Assembly: GCA_019915015.1 (NCBI GenBank)
Contig: JAHBBC010000009.1
Span: forward strand, 124,001 to 188,000
Direction of reading: 5' to 3'
DNA length: 64,000 bases
From: Auriscalpium vulgare
Taxonomy: Eukaryota; Basidiomycota; Agaricomycetes; Russulales; Auriscalpiaceae
Shown here: piece after piece, positions 33,670-44,063 of the stretch
Layout of the letters: each line of letters starts with the position of its first letter
How positions within the stretch are numbered: the first letter of the stretch is position 1
Notes under the pieces: model-generated
Databases searched by the model: none
What the model saw: the letters and a program-made list of their open reading frames with translations, nothing else
What the model was told of the DNA's origin: nothing
Translations under genes and position numbers: made by a program

Positions 33670-36600
33670 ATGGCCAGCTCATCGCAACCAGGACGAGGGC
33701 GGCCGAGGCGGCGGAAGAATGTGGACGCCCAAGTGGACACGATCTCTTTTGCCACCGCTTACCCAGTCGGCGAAGGGAGCAAGCCACGCGCGTCCGCAAC
33801 CAAGTCGAGTTCGGCGCCTCCGCCTACCCGTCATAACCCATGGGCTGGGTTCCTGCCGTCCACACCACGCCTGAAGATCTCCATGCCCATCACGGCGAAG
33901 GCCAATGAATCAGACACAGACGACGAGGAAGTCAAGCCATCCCCGGCCGCCTCGTCAGCGAAGAAGGCCAAGGTCAACAACACCATAGTACGTCTCGTGT
34001 TCACCTGACCTGACCATGACATCTCACTGGAATTACAGCGTCCTTCCGAACGCATGTCCGAGTTCTTGGACAACTATGCGGTTCCTATCCACTCCGCCAT
34101 GCTTGAAGCCGAAAGCGGGCCTCCCTCCATGAGCTGTGCTGGCGCGAATTGCGCGGGTGGAACACAAGTGCACGAGGAGCTGTTCAAATGCGAGGAGTGC
34201 TTTTTCACAAGGTTTCTTTGTGCGGCATGCATCCAACGGTCACACGCCGACAACCCTCTCCATCGCATCCTCGCTTGGCGTCCGAACACTGGGTTCTGGA
34301 GGAGACACACGCTGTGCGAGGTGGGGATGGTCGTCCATTTGGGACATGATGGCGCATCGTGCTCTAACAGCACCGACAACCCCCGACACATGACGCTCGG
34401 GCTCGAGTCAGGCTTCCAGGCTGCCTCTGTCAAATTCTGCGGGTGCAGGCCGTTAGGTCGTGTGTCGGCAGTTCCACATTTCATTCAACTCCTCCGACAT
34501 GGTCTGTTCCCGGCATCGTGGCAATTCCCCAAGTCCGCTTTCTCCATCCGTCTGCACAAAACATTCCATCTCCTCAGCCTCCAAGCACAGACAAATGCCA
34601 GGGATTTCATCCTGTACCTCCGGCGGAAGACGGACAACGTCATGATGTCGACCACCCCGGTATGTCGCTCGTTGTGCGCATTTCGCTCACGTGCTGACCT
34701 CAGTCATGCAGGATCGCTATCGCGAGTTCCTGACGAGCGCGCGCGAGTTCGCGTATCTGAGGACGGTGCGCCGTGCCGGCGTGCTTCCTGTCCGCAACAT
34801 GGAAGCCGGTAGTCTCGCCGTCTTGTGCCCCGCCTGTCCGCAGCCAGACATCAACATGGACCCCCTTTGGCGCGAGCGCCCACTGCCCGAACGGTAAGTG
34901 CGAGGCTCAACTGCGCGCACACCTGACTGACTTCGCCAACAAAGATTTCTGGACGCGTTATTCTACACGATTGATGGGAATTTCCATCAGAACCAGAGAC
35001 TTAAGCCCCATGACCCCGACGACTTTCCACTCACGCTCGGCGCAGCGTATTTCGCACACGAGGAGGACTTCGCCAAGTACCAGCAGAAGCTGGGGCCTCT
35101 GGAACTGGAGGAAACAACATGCCACAAGTTCGCCGCGTTGGGCTACGGAGGTTACTGGGGCAATGTGTCGGGGACGGTTGGAGTGTCATGCGCACGGCAC
35201 ATGTTCGTGCTGCCTGGAGGTGGCGTTGACTTGCAGAAAGGCGAAAGGTGCGTCATGGCTACCCTCATGCGACGCAGAGTACTGATCAGCGTCGCAGGTT
35301 CGCCAACGTCGATTTTGCCATGGTCTCCGCGCTCCAACGATGGACGGGCTTGCTCATGCACGTGTCCGGATACGACATCAACTGCCAGTATCAGAGGAAC
35401 CTGGACAAGCGCCTCCGCGAGTTTAATATGAACACGGCGGACTTGAAGAGGCTCTTGACGGTCCTTCTGCCGATAACGCTGAGACTTGTGGGCAAATTCC
35501 ACCTGCCCGCCCATATCAAGGCTTGCCGGGCTTTCTGGGGCTTCAACAACGCACCGGGGGTGGGCCGCACGGACGGGGAGGCCTTGGAACGTCTCTGGGC
35601 CCTGCTCAACTTGATCGGTGCCATCACACGCGAGATGAATTCTGGCTACCGTCACGACAAGATCAACGACCACCACGGAGATATGAACGCGCGACGAGTC
35701 CACGGGATCGGTACGAGTCTACGATGCTTTTCTTTCATTGCAGTCGTGCTGACGTCGCCGAACCGAACAGTTAAGGCTACTGTGAAGAAGCACACCGAGG
35801 CCGTCAAGCATCACGGCAAAGTCACCCGCCATCTGGCGCTGATGGAGCGAGCGATCCCCGCAGACACGCTGTCTTCATGGATCGTAGAGAAGAGTGAATG
35901 GGAGGCGCTGGTGGTAGATCCACAAAACCATAAGAACATGTCGAACCCGTTTGATCCGCAGGACGCCAAGAGTGAGTCTGCTTGATGCTGCATCGGAGAG
36001 GCGCACTCACTTATCACACCGACCTCAGTGCCAACGCAGAACGAATTAGTGGCATCGATGACGGCCATGGGTAAAACCGCGGCAGGCACGACAGTTCGTC
36101 CTGGACTCGTCGGTGCCATTGGAGAGGGGATAGAGCTTCAGGCTGTTCGGTGAGTACACGTGTGTGGCTGCACCTTCCTCGAAGCCTGACGTGAACTGCA
36201 GGGCCGAGCTACTGTCGCGACTGGCAGATCCGTGGGAGGCGGATGCCGACGATACTATCCAGATGCTCCAAGGATTCTGGGAGCGCCTTCGGACGTGGCA
36301 AGAAATCGCCACGATCTACCTGACACCTTTCATCAACGCCGCCCTAGCGGGTGGCGCGCCGAATCCGCTCCTGGCCAGCGAGGACGACGAGGACGAGGAC
36401 GACGAAGGCGAGTTCATGGACACAGACGCTGAGGCCGGTGATGACGAAGAGGAGGCTACACCGATGGGCTCCAAGCGGGCGGCGTCCCTCGGGGGAAACT
36501 CGCAACGAGGGGCGTCGTTGGGCAAGAAGCGTGCGGCGTCGGCGGGGTCAAAGAGGGTGGGACGGTCAGTCGTGCGGCGGCCACGAAAGCGACCCAATGG

Positions 36601-37480
36601 GGTCAATTCCGACTGGGACGAGGTTGATAAGGTCGTCATCCTTCTTCCATCGAGCGTCGCCAAAGGCAAGAACGCGCAAGCAGACCTGGGGGCGGCGTGG
36701 GAAGTCGAGTATGCTCTGCGACGCGGCGAAGCCAACGACACCTTGGACAACGCTCGGAACCTTCTCATAACCGGCTACGCGCTGAAGCGCCATCGTCGAC
36801 ACGAGCACGGCCAGAAACACAACACACGCGGGAAGCGCGTTCGCGGGTTGAAGATGAAGCTACTCAACAGGGTTGTCACCAGATACCGCGCGTCCCGCCG
36901 TTGCTTGCTGCTCCTCGGTATGCCGCAGGATGATGACACGTACCGCGCGTTGAAGAACAAAGACATCAAGGCATTCACGGTGTTCACGGACGATGAGATC
37001 TTGGGCGACGGGAAGATTGAGGTGTCGTGGTTATGGGACGATCTAGGCAAACTAAGTGAAATGGATGACGACGCCGTGCAGAGTTACTGTGCAGAAGGTG
37101 CGTGTCTGACAGTGGCTTCCCTTCTCCGTCGCTGAGCTGCGACACAGCGCAAAAAGTGTACTGGTTCCGGCGGCACTCTCTTCAGGGTCGGTGGCAGGAG
37201 GAGCTTCTGCTTGTGGAGGAGGAGATGCGCCGCATTGTGCGGTTCTTTGATTACTACATCACGTCGTGGGGCAAGACCGCAGCCAAACATGACGGAGATG
37301 GATCTCCGTCCCTCGCAGCCTACGCACGCCGGTACGTTTTTCTGTCACCCACACGAACTCAGCATCGCTAAACCTGCATCGTGCTTCAGGCAGCAGTTCC
37401 GCTATCAACAATTGCGGGACGACGCTCTGTCGTCTTTCCCCTCGGAGGTCGTCTCCGGCGTCCTGTCAGCCCCATCGTAG
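33670..37480 (+). CDS. KDZ transposase with CxC2 cysteine cluster
   Basis: Transposase of the element. Ten exons: 33670-33987, 34039-34659, 34712-34893, 34945-35247, 35298-35710, 35771-35971, 36029-36149, 36202-37097, 37148-37331 and 37390-37480, 1109 aa with exact frame. The basic N-terminus (GRGRPRRRKN) is followed by a CxC2-type zinc cluster near residues 138-190 (SCAGANCAGG, CEECFFTRFLCAACIQ, HADNPLHRI) and further cysteines (CPACPQPDIN). The RNase-H-like core shows the KDZ signature: D384 in DGNFHQNQR, D501 in GYDINCQYQ and the GRTDGEALERLW block with E569/E572. The C-terminal third has an acidic linker (DEDDEGEF) and a helical end. Nothing is missing, so it should be active. Confidence 0.92.
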
Positions 37481-37689
37481 TAGTGGTACATGTACGCTAT
37501 CGTATTCCGGCGTCCTCTCGGAACTATGGCTTTCTCTCGGAGCTATATGCCCTCCGGATAAGCAGCGACGAAGACGCACTCGTAATAGTCGAGCTGCAAA
37601 ACCATGTTGGCCGTGGGCGCAGGGTGAACAGAGCAACAGAAAGGGAGGGGTCTTATTGCCTCCCGGCATCGCAACACTTGGTCTGGACG
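37481..37689. other. 3' flank of the KDZ transposase gene
   Basis: Short spacer, terminator expected. Nothing else seen. Confidence 0.35.
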
Positions 37690-38260
37690 GTGCGACCGCC
37701 ACTGGCGCGTGCACAATGCAACGTGATGGACTTCCTCGCGCGTCTTCAACGCAATGGAACGAGAACCAACACGCTGGGCGGCCGCCAATCGCTCATGACG
37801 GCCACAAAGACACCAGGGGCCGACGACAGCGACGTGGCAAGACGGCAGCGCGGCCAGGTGATCAAGGATGAGCGCGCGGCCACCACGGGCGCGCGCAATG
37901 CAACACGATGGACATCCTCGCGTGCCGAGCTGCGTTGGAGACGACAAGCAGACTGCGCGTGGGACGTCTGGACGCCGGCATCGTGCGCCTAAATTCAACG
38001 CGATGGAACGAGCTGGACGCCACCACCACGTCCCGGACATTTAACCAACACGCTGCGCGGCTGCCAGTCGCTCACGAAGGCCACACAGACGCCAGGCGCC
38101 GACGGCGGCGAAGTGGCGAGACGGCAGCGCGGCCAGGCCGGGAAGGACGAGCGCGTGGAGCTGGGCGCAGGCCTCGCGCGGTCGTTGCGAGCGAGTCGTC
38201 CTGCAAGCGCGCGGCCACCACGGCGACAACATCTCAGGCGGGCATCGGCAAATGGCACGA
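37690..38260. repeat. GC-rich tandem repeats, unit about 280-300 bases
   Basis: Two long units. Shared blocks include CAACGCAATGGAACGAG / CAACGCGATGGAACGAG, CCAACACGCTG(G/C)GCGGC, AGACGGCAGCGCGGCCAGG and GCGCGCGGCCACCACGG. Open frames across them are by-products of base composition. Confidence 0.65.
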
Positions 38261-38279
38261 TGGAGGAGCTGGACGAGCA

Positions 38280-38760
38280 GCTGGACGCGGCTCTCGCAGG
38301 CTGGACGCCGCCAGTCTCGCGGGCAGCGCCAGCAGGCATCGTGCGCTGGGTGCGAGCGAGTCGTCTAGGGCGTGGAGGAGTCCTGCCAGCGCCGCGCAAC
38401 GACGTGCACCTCCCAGGACGATTCCTGCGCGTCGGAAGCGCGCAATGCACGAGCTGGCGCACCGCGCGGGAGGCGCAGGACAACGATGGTGCGCCCGAGG
38501 CGACGAGAAGACTACGCACCGGGCGGTCAAGATGTCTGGGACGAGGTGGACAGCGCCATCGTGGACGCACGCGGGTGAGTCCGCCTAGGGCGTCCGCGAT
38601 GGAGGAGCCGGACGCGGCTCTGGCATGCTGTACGCCATGGCATGCTGGACGCCAGTCTTGCGTGCTGGACGCGGCTCTTGCCCGCTGGACGCCGCGCACT
38701 CTGGACGCCGCGCACTCTGGATGCCGCGCATGCTGGACGGGGCTGTCGCACGGCGGGACA
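38280..38760. repeat. Short GC-rich repeats with CTGGACGCCG core
   Basis: A CTGGACGC(C/G) core recurs at irregular 12-40 base spacing, densest at 38640-38745, with CGCGCACTCTGGACGC repeated directly. No gene supported. Confidence 0.55.
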
Positions 38761-39344
38761 CCGCCACTCTCGCGCGCAGTCTCGCGGGGAGCCCCAGCAA
38801 GCGTCTCGAACGGCAGCAAGCCGTACAAGAATGCCGGCTGCGCCATCGTGGACGCACGCGGGGGAGTCGGCCTGGGGTGGCGTGCCTAACCGTGAGGCTA
38901 ATATTCTCTGCCGTCGAGGACAGACAGGCTAACTGCTATCGGCGTCTATACGAGCACGCACGCGCGACGTTCGTATCAGTGGCTAAGGAGGTAGTGCAGT
39001 CTTTTGTGGCTTAATACACGGTTGGCAGCGCTGTCGTTCTGGAAGCAAAAAAGACTCGTGCGCTTGTGGACAGTCGTATGAACACTTTGAGAGTGACGGT
39101 GCTCTAAACTCGGGAATGTCCGCGGGGAAGGGCACGGGGCGTGCGACGGCGAAAAAGTCGCTGGCAAGAAAACAAGAAGATCACACAGAAACATGCGCGC
39201 ACATCCTCGCCAGGACGCGCGCATACCTCGAGACTCGATGCGCTGAAGCTGAAGGAAGAGGTCAGTGTCCGGTTCTTGCCTGGCAATATGCGGGGTGGAC
39301 TCACATAGAGCTACGCAGTGTCGGCCACGCTCCGCTACACCGCG
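38761..39344. other. Spacer with a weak plus-strand exon candidate
   Basis: A short frame from the ATG at 39116 (MSAGKGTGRATAKKSLARKQ) ends at a good GTCAGT donor near 39260, but I can find no convincing next exon. GGCTAA motifs recur near 38897, 38928 and 38983. Confidence 0.3.
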
Positions 39345-39995
39345 CTACTGCCCGCCTCGCCGACCTCGCCAACCGGCCAGCTTACCGCGCACCGCCCTTA
39401 TACCCCGCCGAGAGCGACCCACGGTGACTACGCGCCCTGCCAGAGCACGCACGGCCCCTAAAGCTTGCACTCCGATTACCCGTGCCGCCGACATACCCCG
39501 CTGCGTGATAGCGCGCGCGGCGCCTGTCGCGCGAGCGACGGTGCGCCTGTGCTCCGCACGCGCCGGGCTGGTAGCGGTACCGGGGACGGGCGGGTTTGCG
39601 CTGGGCTCCGGGTCGTGCGTGACCGCGCTGCTGGAGCTCGAGGCGCTCGCAGACGAGCCCGACGTGCGTGCGCTGGCTGCGCTGGTGTTCGAGGTGGCCG
39701 GCGAGGCAGCGCTGGACGATACGCTGCCGGCCGTCGTGGTCGATGTCGTGGTGGCGGTGGTAGTTGCCCGCCCCGAGACGGCGTCCTCGTTCGAGGCGTG
39801 TTCGGGCGTGGCCAGCCTGCCTGGGATGCTGAGGGACGGCGCGCGCGTCGCGGCGCTGGACCACTTGGCGCTGCTTGACGACGAGCGCGGCGTGGAAGGC
39901 CTGCTGCACGGGGGAGCGGGGTTTTCGGGCGATGTCGCGCGGGATGGAGCGCGCGCGTTCAAGTCGTGCTGAGGGGCGCGGCCTGGCGGTTCCAT
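39345..39995 (-). CDS. Ser/Thr/Ala-rich hypothetical protein
   Basis: Open frame of 216 aa from the ATG at 39995. Low complexity: SRPSTPRSSSSSAKWSS, a Thr-rich ATTTATTTSTTTAG stretch and Ser/Ala runs, then a basic Val/Arg/Gly end. No family recognised. Codon content is strongly GC-driven and the plus strand is also open here, so it may not be a gene. Confidence 0.3.
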   Translation of the reverse strand: MEPPGRAPQHDLNARAPSRATSPENPAPPCSRPSTPRSSSSSAKWSSAATRAPSLSIPGRLATPEHASNEDAVSGRATTTATTTSTTTAGSVSSSAASPATSNTSAASARTSGSSASASSSSSAVTHDPEPSANPPVPGTATSPARAEHRRTVARATGAARAITQRGMSAARVIGVQALGAVRALAGRVVTVGRSRRGIRAVRGKLAGWRGRRGGQ

Positions 39996-42190
39996 GGTGC
40001 GGCTCGTGAGAGCCGGCACTGTGACTTTCGCGCGAGGGACGTTCGCGCGGCCGTTGCGGTCGTCTGCGTCGACGGTGCTGTGCCGCAATGGTGCGGTGAT
40101 TCCACAGGCTGGCGGTGGTTGAACAGGCTGACGGTGGGAGGAGAGGTGGTGGTGGGGTAGGAAACGGACAGCCGCACCTGCTCTGCAGAACAGAAGCAGG
40201 CCGCGCGCGACGCGCACAAGCCAGCGAACGCGGGGCCGCGGGCGGCGCGCGATTGGGCACGAAGCGACGAGTGGAGGGAGGCTCGCGTGAGCTGGCGCGC
40301 TGAGGGCAGGGCGAAGAACGTACAAGCTGCAGGCAGGGAGGTCAGTGTGTGCGATGGGATGGAACATAGAAGAACAGACGCACCTAGTGCACCCAAGGAA
40401 AGAACGCGCGTTAATTGGTTGGCGGCAGCGCGCGTGGTTATGAGCCTGAGCGGAGGGAGGCTGCAAAGGGAAGGTACGCGGTGGAATGCAGAGGGAATGG
40501 ACGGACGCACCTGCTCTGCGAAACAGAACAATGCGAGGCGAAGAAGTACGCACGCGAGTTCAAGGACTGAAGAGGAAAGGGCGACAAACGGTATGTCAGT
40601 TTTCCGCGCAGTATCTGGAGTGTGCTGTACTTACGCACTGCGAGTAGGCCAATGAGCCGCGGCGCAGTTTTGCTGTGCTCTGATCGACTGCTTCCGCCGA
40701 CTCGTCGTCTTGCAAGGAGTAGACGGAGGCGGAAGGAGATGGGGGTGGCAGTTGGAGGAAGGACGGGTCGCTTGTTGAGGGCAGGCGAGCTGACTTGAGG
40801 CCACCGCTATCTGCGGCGGCCTGGCCTGCCTGTGGTGCGTCCCAAGCGAGTCGAGCGACTTGCGCGGTCGAGCTGGTGCGTGCGTCGTGTGTCTGCTTCA
40901 TCTAGCTGACCTTGCTATTCCCAGTGCGCCACGATCGAAAGGATGGAGACGGTTGAGCAGCTGGCGCGGTCGAGCGGGTGCGTGCTCCTCCATGACTGTC
41001 TGCGCCTCGCTGACCTATCTTTCCCTCTGCACGACTCGAGCCACTGGGGAGGTCACCCCGGTGGGTGTACCGTGCAGCTCCATCGTCTCGAGGTGGTGCG
41101 TGCATCTCTTTCGCAGTCTTCTTCTCGCTGACCATTCTTGCACGCAGCAACAAGATCTCTGGCAACGCTCGAGCAGCTCGCGCGGTCCCACCGGCGACGC
41201 CGCGCCCACGAGAGAACGACGCCACCGTGATCGTCCGTCGCCCGTCATGCAAACGCAAGCCGCGCCCGACGACGCTGGACCCGCCGCACAGGCCTCCTGC
41301 CCACGTCAAGCCGTCCAACCAACGGACCGCAGACTGCGCACACGCAGCACGCGCGGCCTAAACGGTCCCTATCAGGCGTCCACGGAAAAGCCGCCGCCGC
41401 GCGCCGTGTCTGCGCTGCCATCGAGCGTGGACTGCGTCTCTTCGATGCCAGCTTTTCTGCATTGTAAGTCTATCTACCGTCGTGCCGACAATGCGCTCAT
41501 CTTTGTGTGGCAGGCAGGGCATGCAAACCGCGCGCAAATTGTGCGGCAGCCAGGGTCCGTCGTCTGCGAATTTGGATTGTAGGGACCAGGCATACAACGG
41601 CCGACTTGTGGCGCCACCGCGCAGCGTGTGCTCAAGGAGATGCGGCATGGTGAGTCTCGCACATTTTCCCGTAGCATTACTGCACGCCCAAGACGACAAA
41701 CTTCATTCTCGAATCTCGCCTCCATGCTCACATTCGCCCTCGCACGACCTACTCCCTACTCTATGGCTCGGCATTGTGCACCACAATGCCACGAAGCGGC
41801 CCACAAGTCACCGTCGCCTCTGGAAGTACGCCCTCGCCGTGTACTTGTGGCCGATGCTGACGTCGGAGTCGGGCGATGCGCTCGACGAGCGCTGTGCTCT
41901 CTGCCGCGACCGCTGCTACTCGACGCTGATCGCACGAACAACGGCCGAGACCATCAGCGCACCACGAAGGCTTCAAGACAAGACAAGTCCATCGACGCCA
42001 GCCCTGTCATGTACCTCGGCTACGTCGTCACGAAGCCGCAAGATGAGCAATGTGCGTACCTTCCGTGTTCGTTTTACGTTGAAAGCGCTCACCGTCTTGC
42101 GTTTCTGGGGTTGCTGTGCAGAACGATCTCATGGTTACAGAGGGCTCGAACACGGAGGCGGACGTCGCGATGCGCGAGGCATCGGATGCG
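39996..42190. other. Right cargo region, no gene recognised
   Basis: Upstream repeats of a CGCACCTGCTCTGC(A/G)-(A)ACAGAA type occur near 40172 and 40508. Between 40850 and 41170 a segment (GCGCGGTCGAGC(G/T)GGTGCGTGC, then CTAGCTGACC/CTCGCTGACC) is repeated three times and looks like duplicated short introns with their borders. Open frames on the plus strand around 41480-42190 resemble nothing I know. Confidence 0.4.
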
Positions 42191-42204
42191 CTAGGCTCAG
42201 GCAA

Positions 42205-42438
42205 ATGCATCTGGCGGAGGCAAATGCATCTGGCACGGGCAAATGCATCTGGCGGAGGCAAATGCATCTGGCACGGGCAAATGCATCTGGCTCAGGCAAA
42301 TGCATCTGGCACGGGCAAATGCATCTGGCGGAGGCAAATGCATCTGGCACGGGCAAATGCATCTGGCTCAGGCAAATGCATCTGGCACGGGCAAATGCAT
42401 CTGGCTCAGGCAAATGCATCTGGCACGGGCAAATGCAC
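42205..42438 (+). repeat. Subterminal array B: 19-base units with ATGCAT core
   Basis: Twelve perfect ATGCAT cores every 19 bases from 42205 to 42414, and a thirteenth with ATGCAC at 42433. The unit is CAAATGCATCTGGCACGGG. Spacers alternate strictly: every second unit has CACGGG, the others CGGAGG or CTCAGG, giving a 38-base higher-order unit repeated six times. Confidence 0.92.
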
Positions 42439-42531
42439 CTGGATGAAGGTGAGGGCTCTTGTGGGATAACAGCGTATGTGGGAGGGTCTGCTTGAGGTGC
42501 ATATGACTAATTAAAAGCCTAACATAATATC

Positions 42532-42610
42532 TGCCCAGTGGCTAACCGGTTACTGCGTCTCGAAGTCATTTGCATGACGTGTGTCGTGGGTTCGAATCCC
42601 GCTCTTTGCA
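42532..42610 (+). other. tRNA-like module, right (A box and B box, not a working tRNA)
   Basis: A box TGGCTAACCGG (42539-42549), a GTCAT-TTGC-ATGAC hairpin where the anticodon arm would be, and a consensus B box inside a good T arm (GTGGG-TTCGAAT-CCCGC, 42586-42602). The presumed acceptor strands (TGCCCAG and TCTTTGC) do not pair. It points right, towards the terminus, and array C starts about 30 bases downstream. It mirrors the left module. Confidence 0.6.
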
Positions 42611-42641
42611 CATATTTTGCGATCACGTGGGTGAGAGCCAA

Positions 42642-42765
42642 ATGCATTGATCACGGCCAAATGCATTGATCACGGCCAAATGCATTGATCACGGCCAAAT
42701 GCATTGATCACGGCCAAATGCATTGATCACGGCCAAATGCATTGATCGCGGACAAATGCATTAGC
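42642..42765 (+). repeat. Subterminal array C: 19-base units with ATGCAT core
   Basis: Seven ATGCAT cores at 42642, 42661, 42680, 42699, 42718, 42737 and 42756, exactly 19 bases apart. Unit GATCACGGCCAAATGCATT; the spacer differs from arrays A and B but is nearly uniform inside this array. One CpG per unit. Confidence 0.92.
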
Positions 42766-42824
42766 CCACTGCTTCGCACAGTGTCTGTTGCTGGTAAATG
42801 GGCTTGTGTGTGTTGACACGACAT

Positions 42825-42883
42825 AATGTATTTGGTTTGTGTCAAAACACAGGTGCAATGCATTGCGCCAACTGAATATCTAC
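42825..42883 (-). repeat. Right terminal inverted repeat of the KDZ element
   Basis: 42825-42845 is the exact reverse complement of 18503-18523, and CGCCAACTGAA at 42866-42876 of 18472-18482. The end holds a second ATGCAT core (42859) and 7 variable terminal bases (TATCTAC) before the right duplication. Confidence 0.8.
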
Positions 42884-43270
42884 ACGGACAGAAGCGCACG
42901 TGTGCCAACCCGCGAGAAGACTTCTGCCAGCCAGTTCTGCGACAACATGTCGAAGCTGATCTTGGCCCACAGCGCTGGGTTGTCCAAAGCAACCTGGAAA
43001 AGAATCAGCCAAGCTCGCTCACAGCAGGGTGGTAGCAGCAGACAGCCCGACACGCACCAGTCGCCAGCGTCGGCATACATGTGTAACGATTATCCAACCC
43101 AGTTCGAACGATGTCGAATATATGAAATTCTTCATTCGGTAACGTGGAGGGTCGATAGAGGCCAGATAATGAAAGATGCGAGATATGATTTCCGGTGGGA
43201 TCAAGCTACCCGGCGACCGCGAGGTATACGAGTCGACAGAATCGTCGGCGACCGTCTCTGACGATTCCAT
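42884..43270 (-). pseudogene. F-box gene, N-terminal part (split by the KDZ transposon)
   Basis: Start ATG at 43270, exon 43270-43058, a 64-base intron, then exon from 42993 to the junction. It encodes the F-box (SLIPPEIISRIFHYLA), HVCRRWRLVALDNPALW and the start of the next block (LAEVFSRVGTRALLSV). The frame meets a stop just inside the transposon. Bases 42884-42892 (ACGGACAGA) are the right target-site duplication. The rest of the gene is at 18457-16780. A truncated F-box-only protein of about 110 aa could still be made. Confidence 0.88.
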
Positions 43271-43539
43271 TCTGCGCGCGAAGATTATCAGTTGTGATTG
43301 CAAGTCATTCTAGGATAGGAGCACGTACACGCGATGCCTTTGGGCCTCTACGTTCGGCGTACGGAATCAAACGCAGATGTTCGAGTGGGAAAGACCTGGT
43401 GCTGGATTGTGTTCGTAATATATGATCGGAAGGCGAGCTCAACTTGTTCCCACGAGCAACCATTTCATCAGCAAATGTGCAAGGAAATTATGGCCGGTTG
43501 TAGGCAGTTATAACCTTCACAAGGCGGCCCAGCGCCGCA

Positions 43540-43734
43540 AGATTCGGGTCTCGAATATCAGCCGGCAGACCCGCTTGCAATTACTTAACTTAAAGCCCTT
43601 ATGGCTGTAACCCTCCATAAGATTCCTAAGACCGGCTTGTAAGCGGCTGCCAGCCATCACCAGCCTTGCGTCGCTCGTTTGCCTGCCAGCGCTGGCAACG
43701 GGTTATAAGCGGCATCAGGCACGGTAAGACCCTG
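43540..43734. repeat. Degenerate minisatellite upstream of the split F-box gene
   Basis: Variants of CCAG(C/G)(C)CTTGC and GGCTGTAAC/GCTGGCAACGGGTTATAA recur about every 30 bases. The copia element inserted in it; the array may continue at 59669-59730. A similar array lies at 62780-62985 upstream of another F-box gene. Confidence 0.5.
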
Positions 43735-44063
43735 TGTTGATTGTTGTCCGGGTACACGGTGCACAGTGACGAGATTGGTTCCGTCCAGATTGAGTCGACT
43801 GTCGCCGGATTCGTTTGTTTCCTTCCGTTCCTTCCATGGACTCTTTCACATGTTTTGCGTACGGTATTTGAACATCGTCTGTACGCTACACTCCTCACTC
43901 GCTTTCCCCTTCATCCGAGTGAGGTATGCTTTCATTGTTCGTCTCATTCCCTGACGCTATGGCTCACTGTATCTACAGACTCTTACTCTAGTGTCAGGTA
44001 CTGAATAGACTCGCTTTCCCCTTCATCCGAGTGAGACTCTTACTCTAGTGTCAGATTTCAACA
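43735..44063 (+). repeat. Copia 5' LTR
   Basis: 329 bases. Contains an internal direct duplication (CTCGCTTTCCCCTTCATCCG and GACTCTTACTCTAGTGTCAG each occur twice) that is present in both LTRs and so predates this insertion. Confidence 0.95.

Larger units (their letters stand above)
18467..42883 (+). mobile_element. Giant KDZ transposon carrying a TET/JBP dioxygenase (24.4 kb)
   Basis: A 24,417-base DNA transposon of the Kyakuja-Dileera-Zisupton class. It is bounded by the 9-base duplication ACGGACAGA at 18458-18466 and 42884-42892, and removing it repairs an F-box reading frame exactly. The ends share inverted TTCAGTTGGCG (18472-18482, 42866-42876) and a 21-base inverted match (18503-18523, 42825-42845). 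Inside: subterminal 18-19 base arrays, tRNA-like modules, an aldose 1-epimerase pseudogene, three accessory genes and a TET/JBP gene on the minus strand, and the KDZ transposase on the plus strand. All five main genes are open. Association of KDZ transposons with TET/JBP genes in basidiomycetes is established (Iyer and colleagues, 2014). Zisupton relatives make 8-base duplications, so 8 or 9 here is in keeping. Confidence 0.88.

Noticed and set aside
39265..39972. Plus-strand open frame opposite the Ser-rich protein
   Set aside because: Both strands are open because of high GC; neither has family support, and only the minus-strand frame was listed, at low confidence.
18867..42610. Two functional tRNA genes
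   Set aside because: A and B boxes are present but acceptor stems do not pair and the anticodon arms are replaced by palindromes.
42205..42765. CRISPR-like array
   Set aside because: Units of 19 bases with a conserved core and near-identical spacers, no unique spacers, in a eukaryotic transposon.
16780..43270. Two independent truncated F-box genes
   Set aside because: They overlap exactly by 9 bases at the transposon borders and join into one frame with the expected F-box order, so one split gene explains them better.
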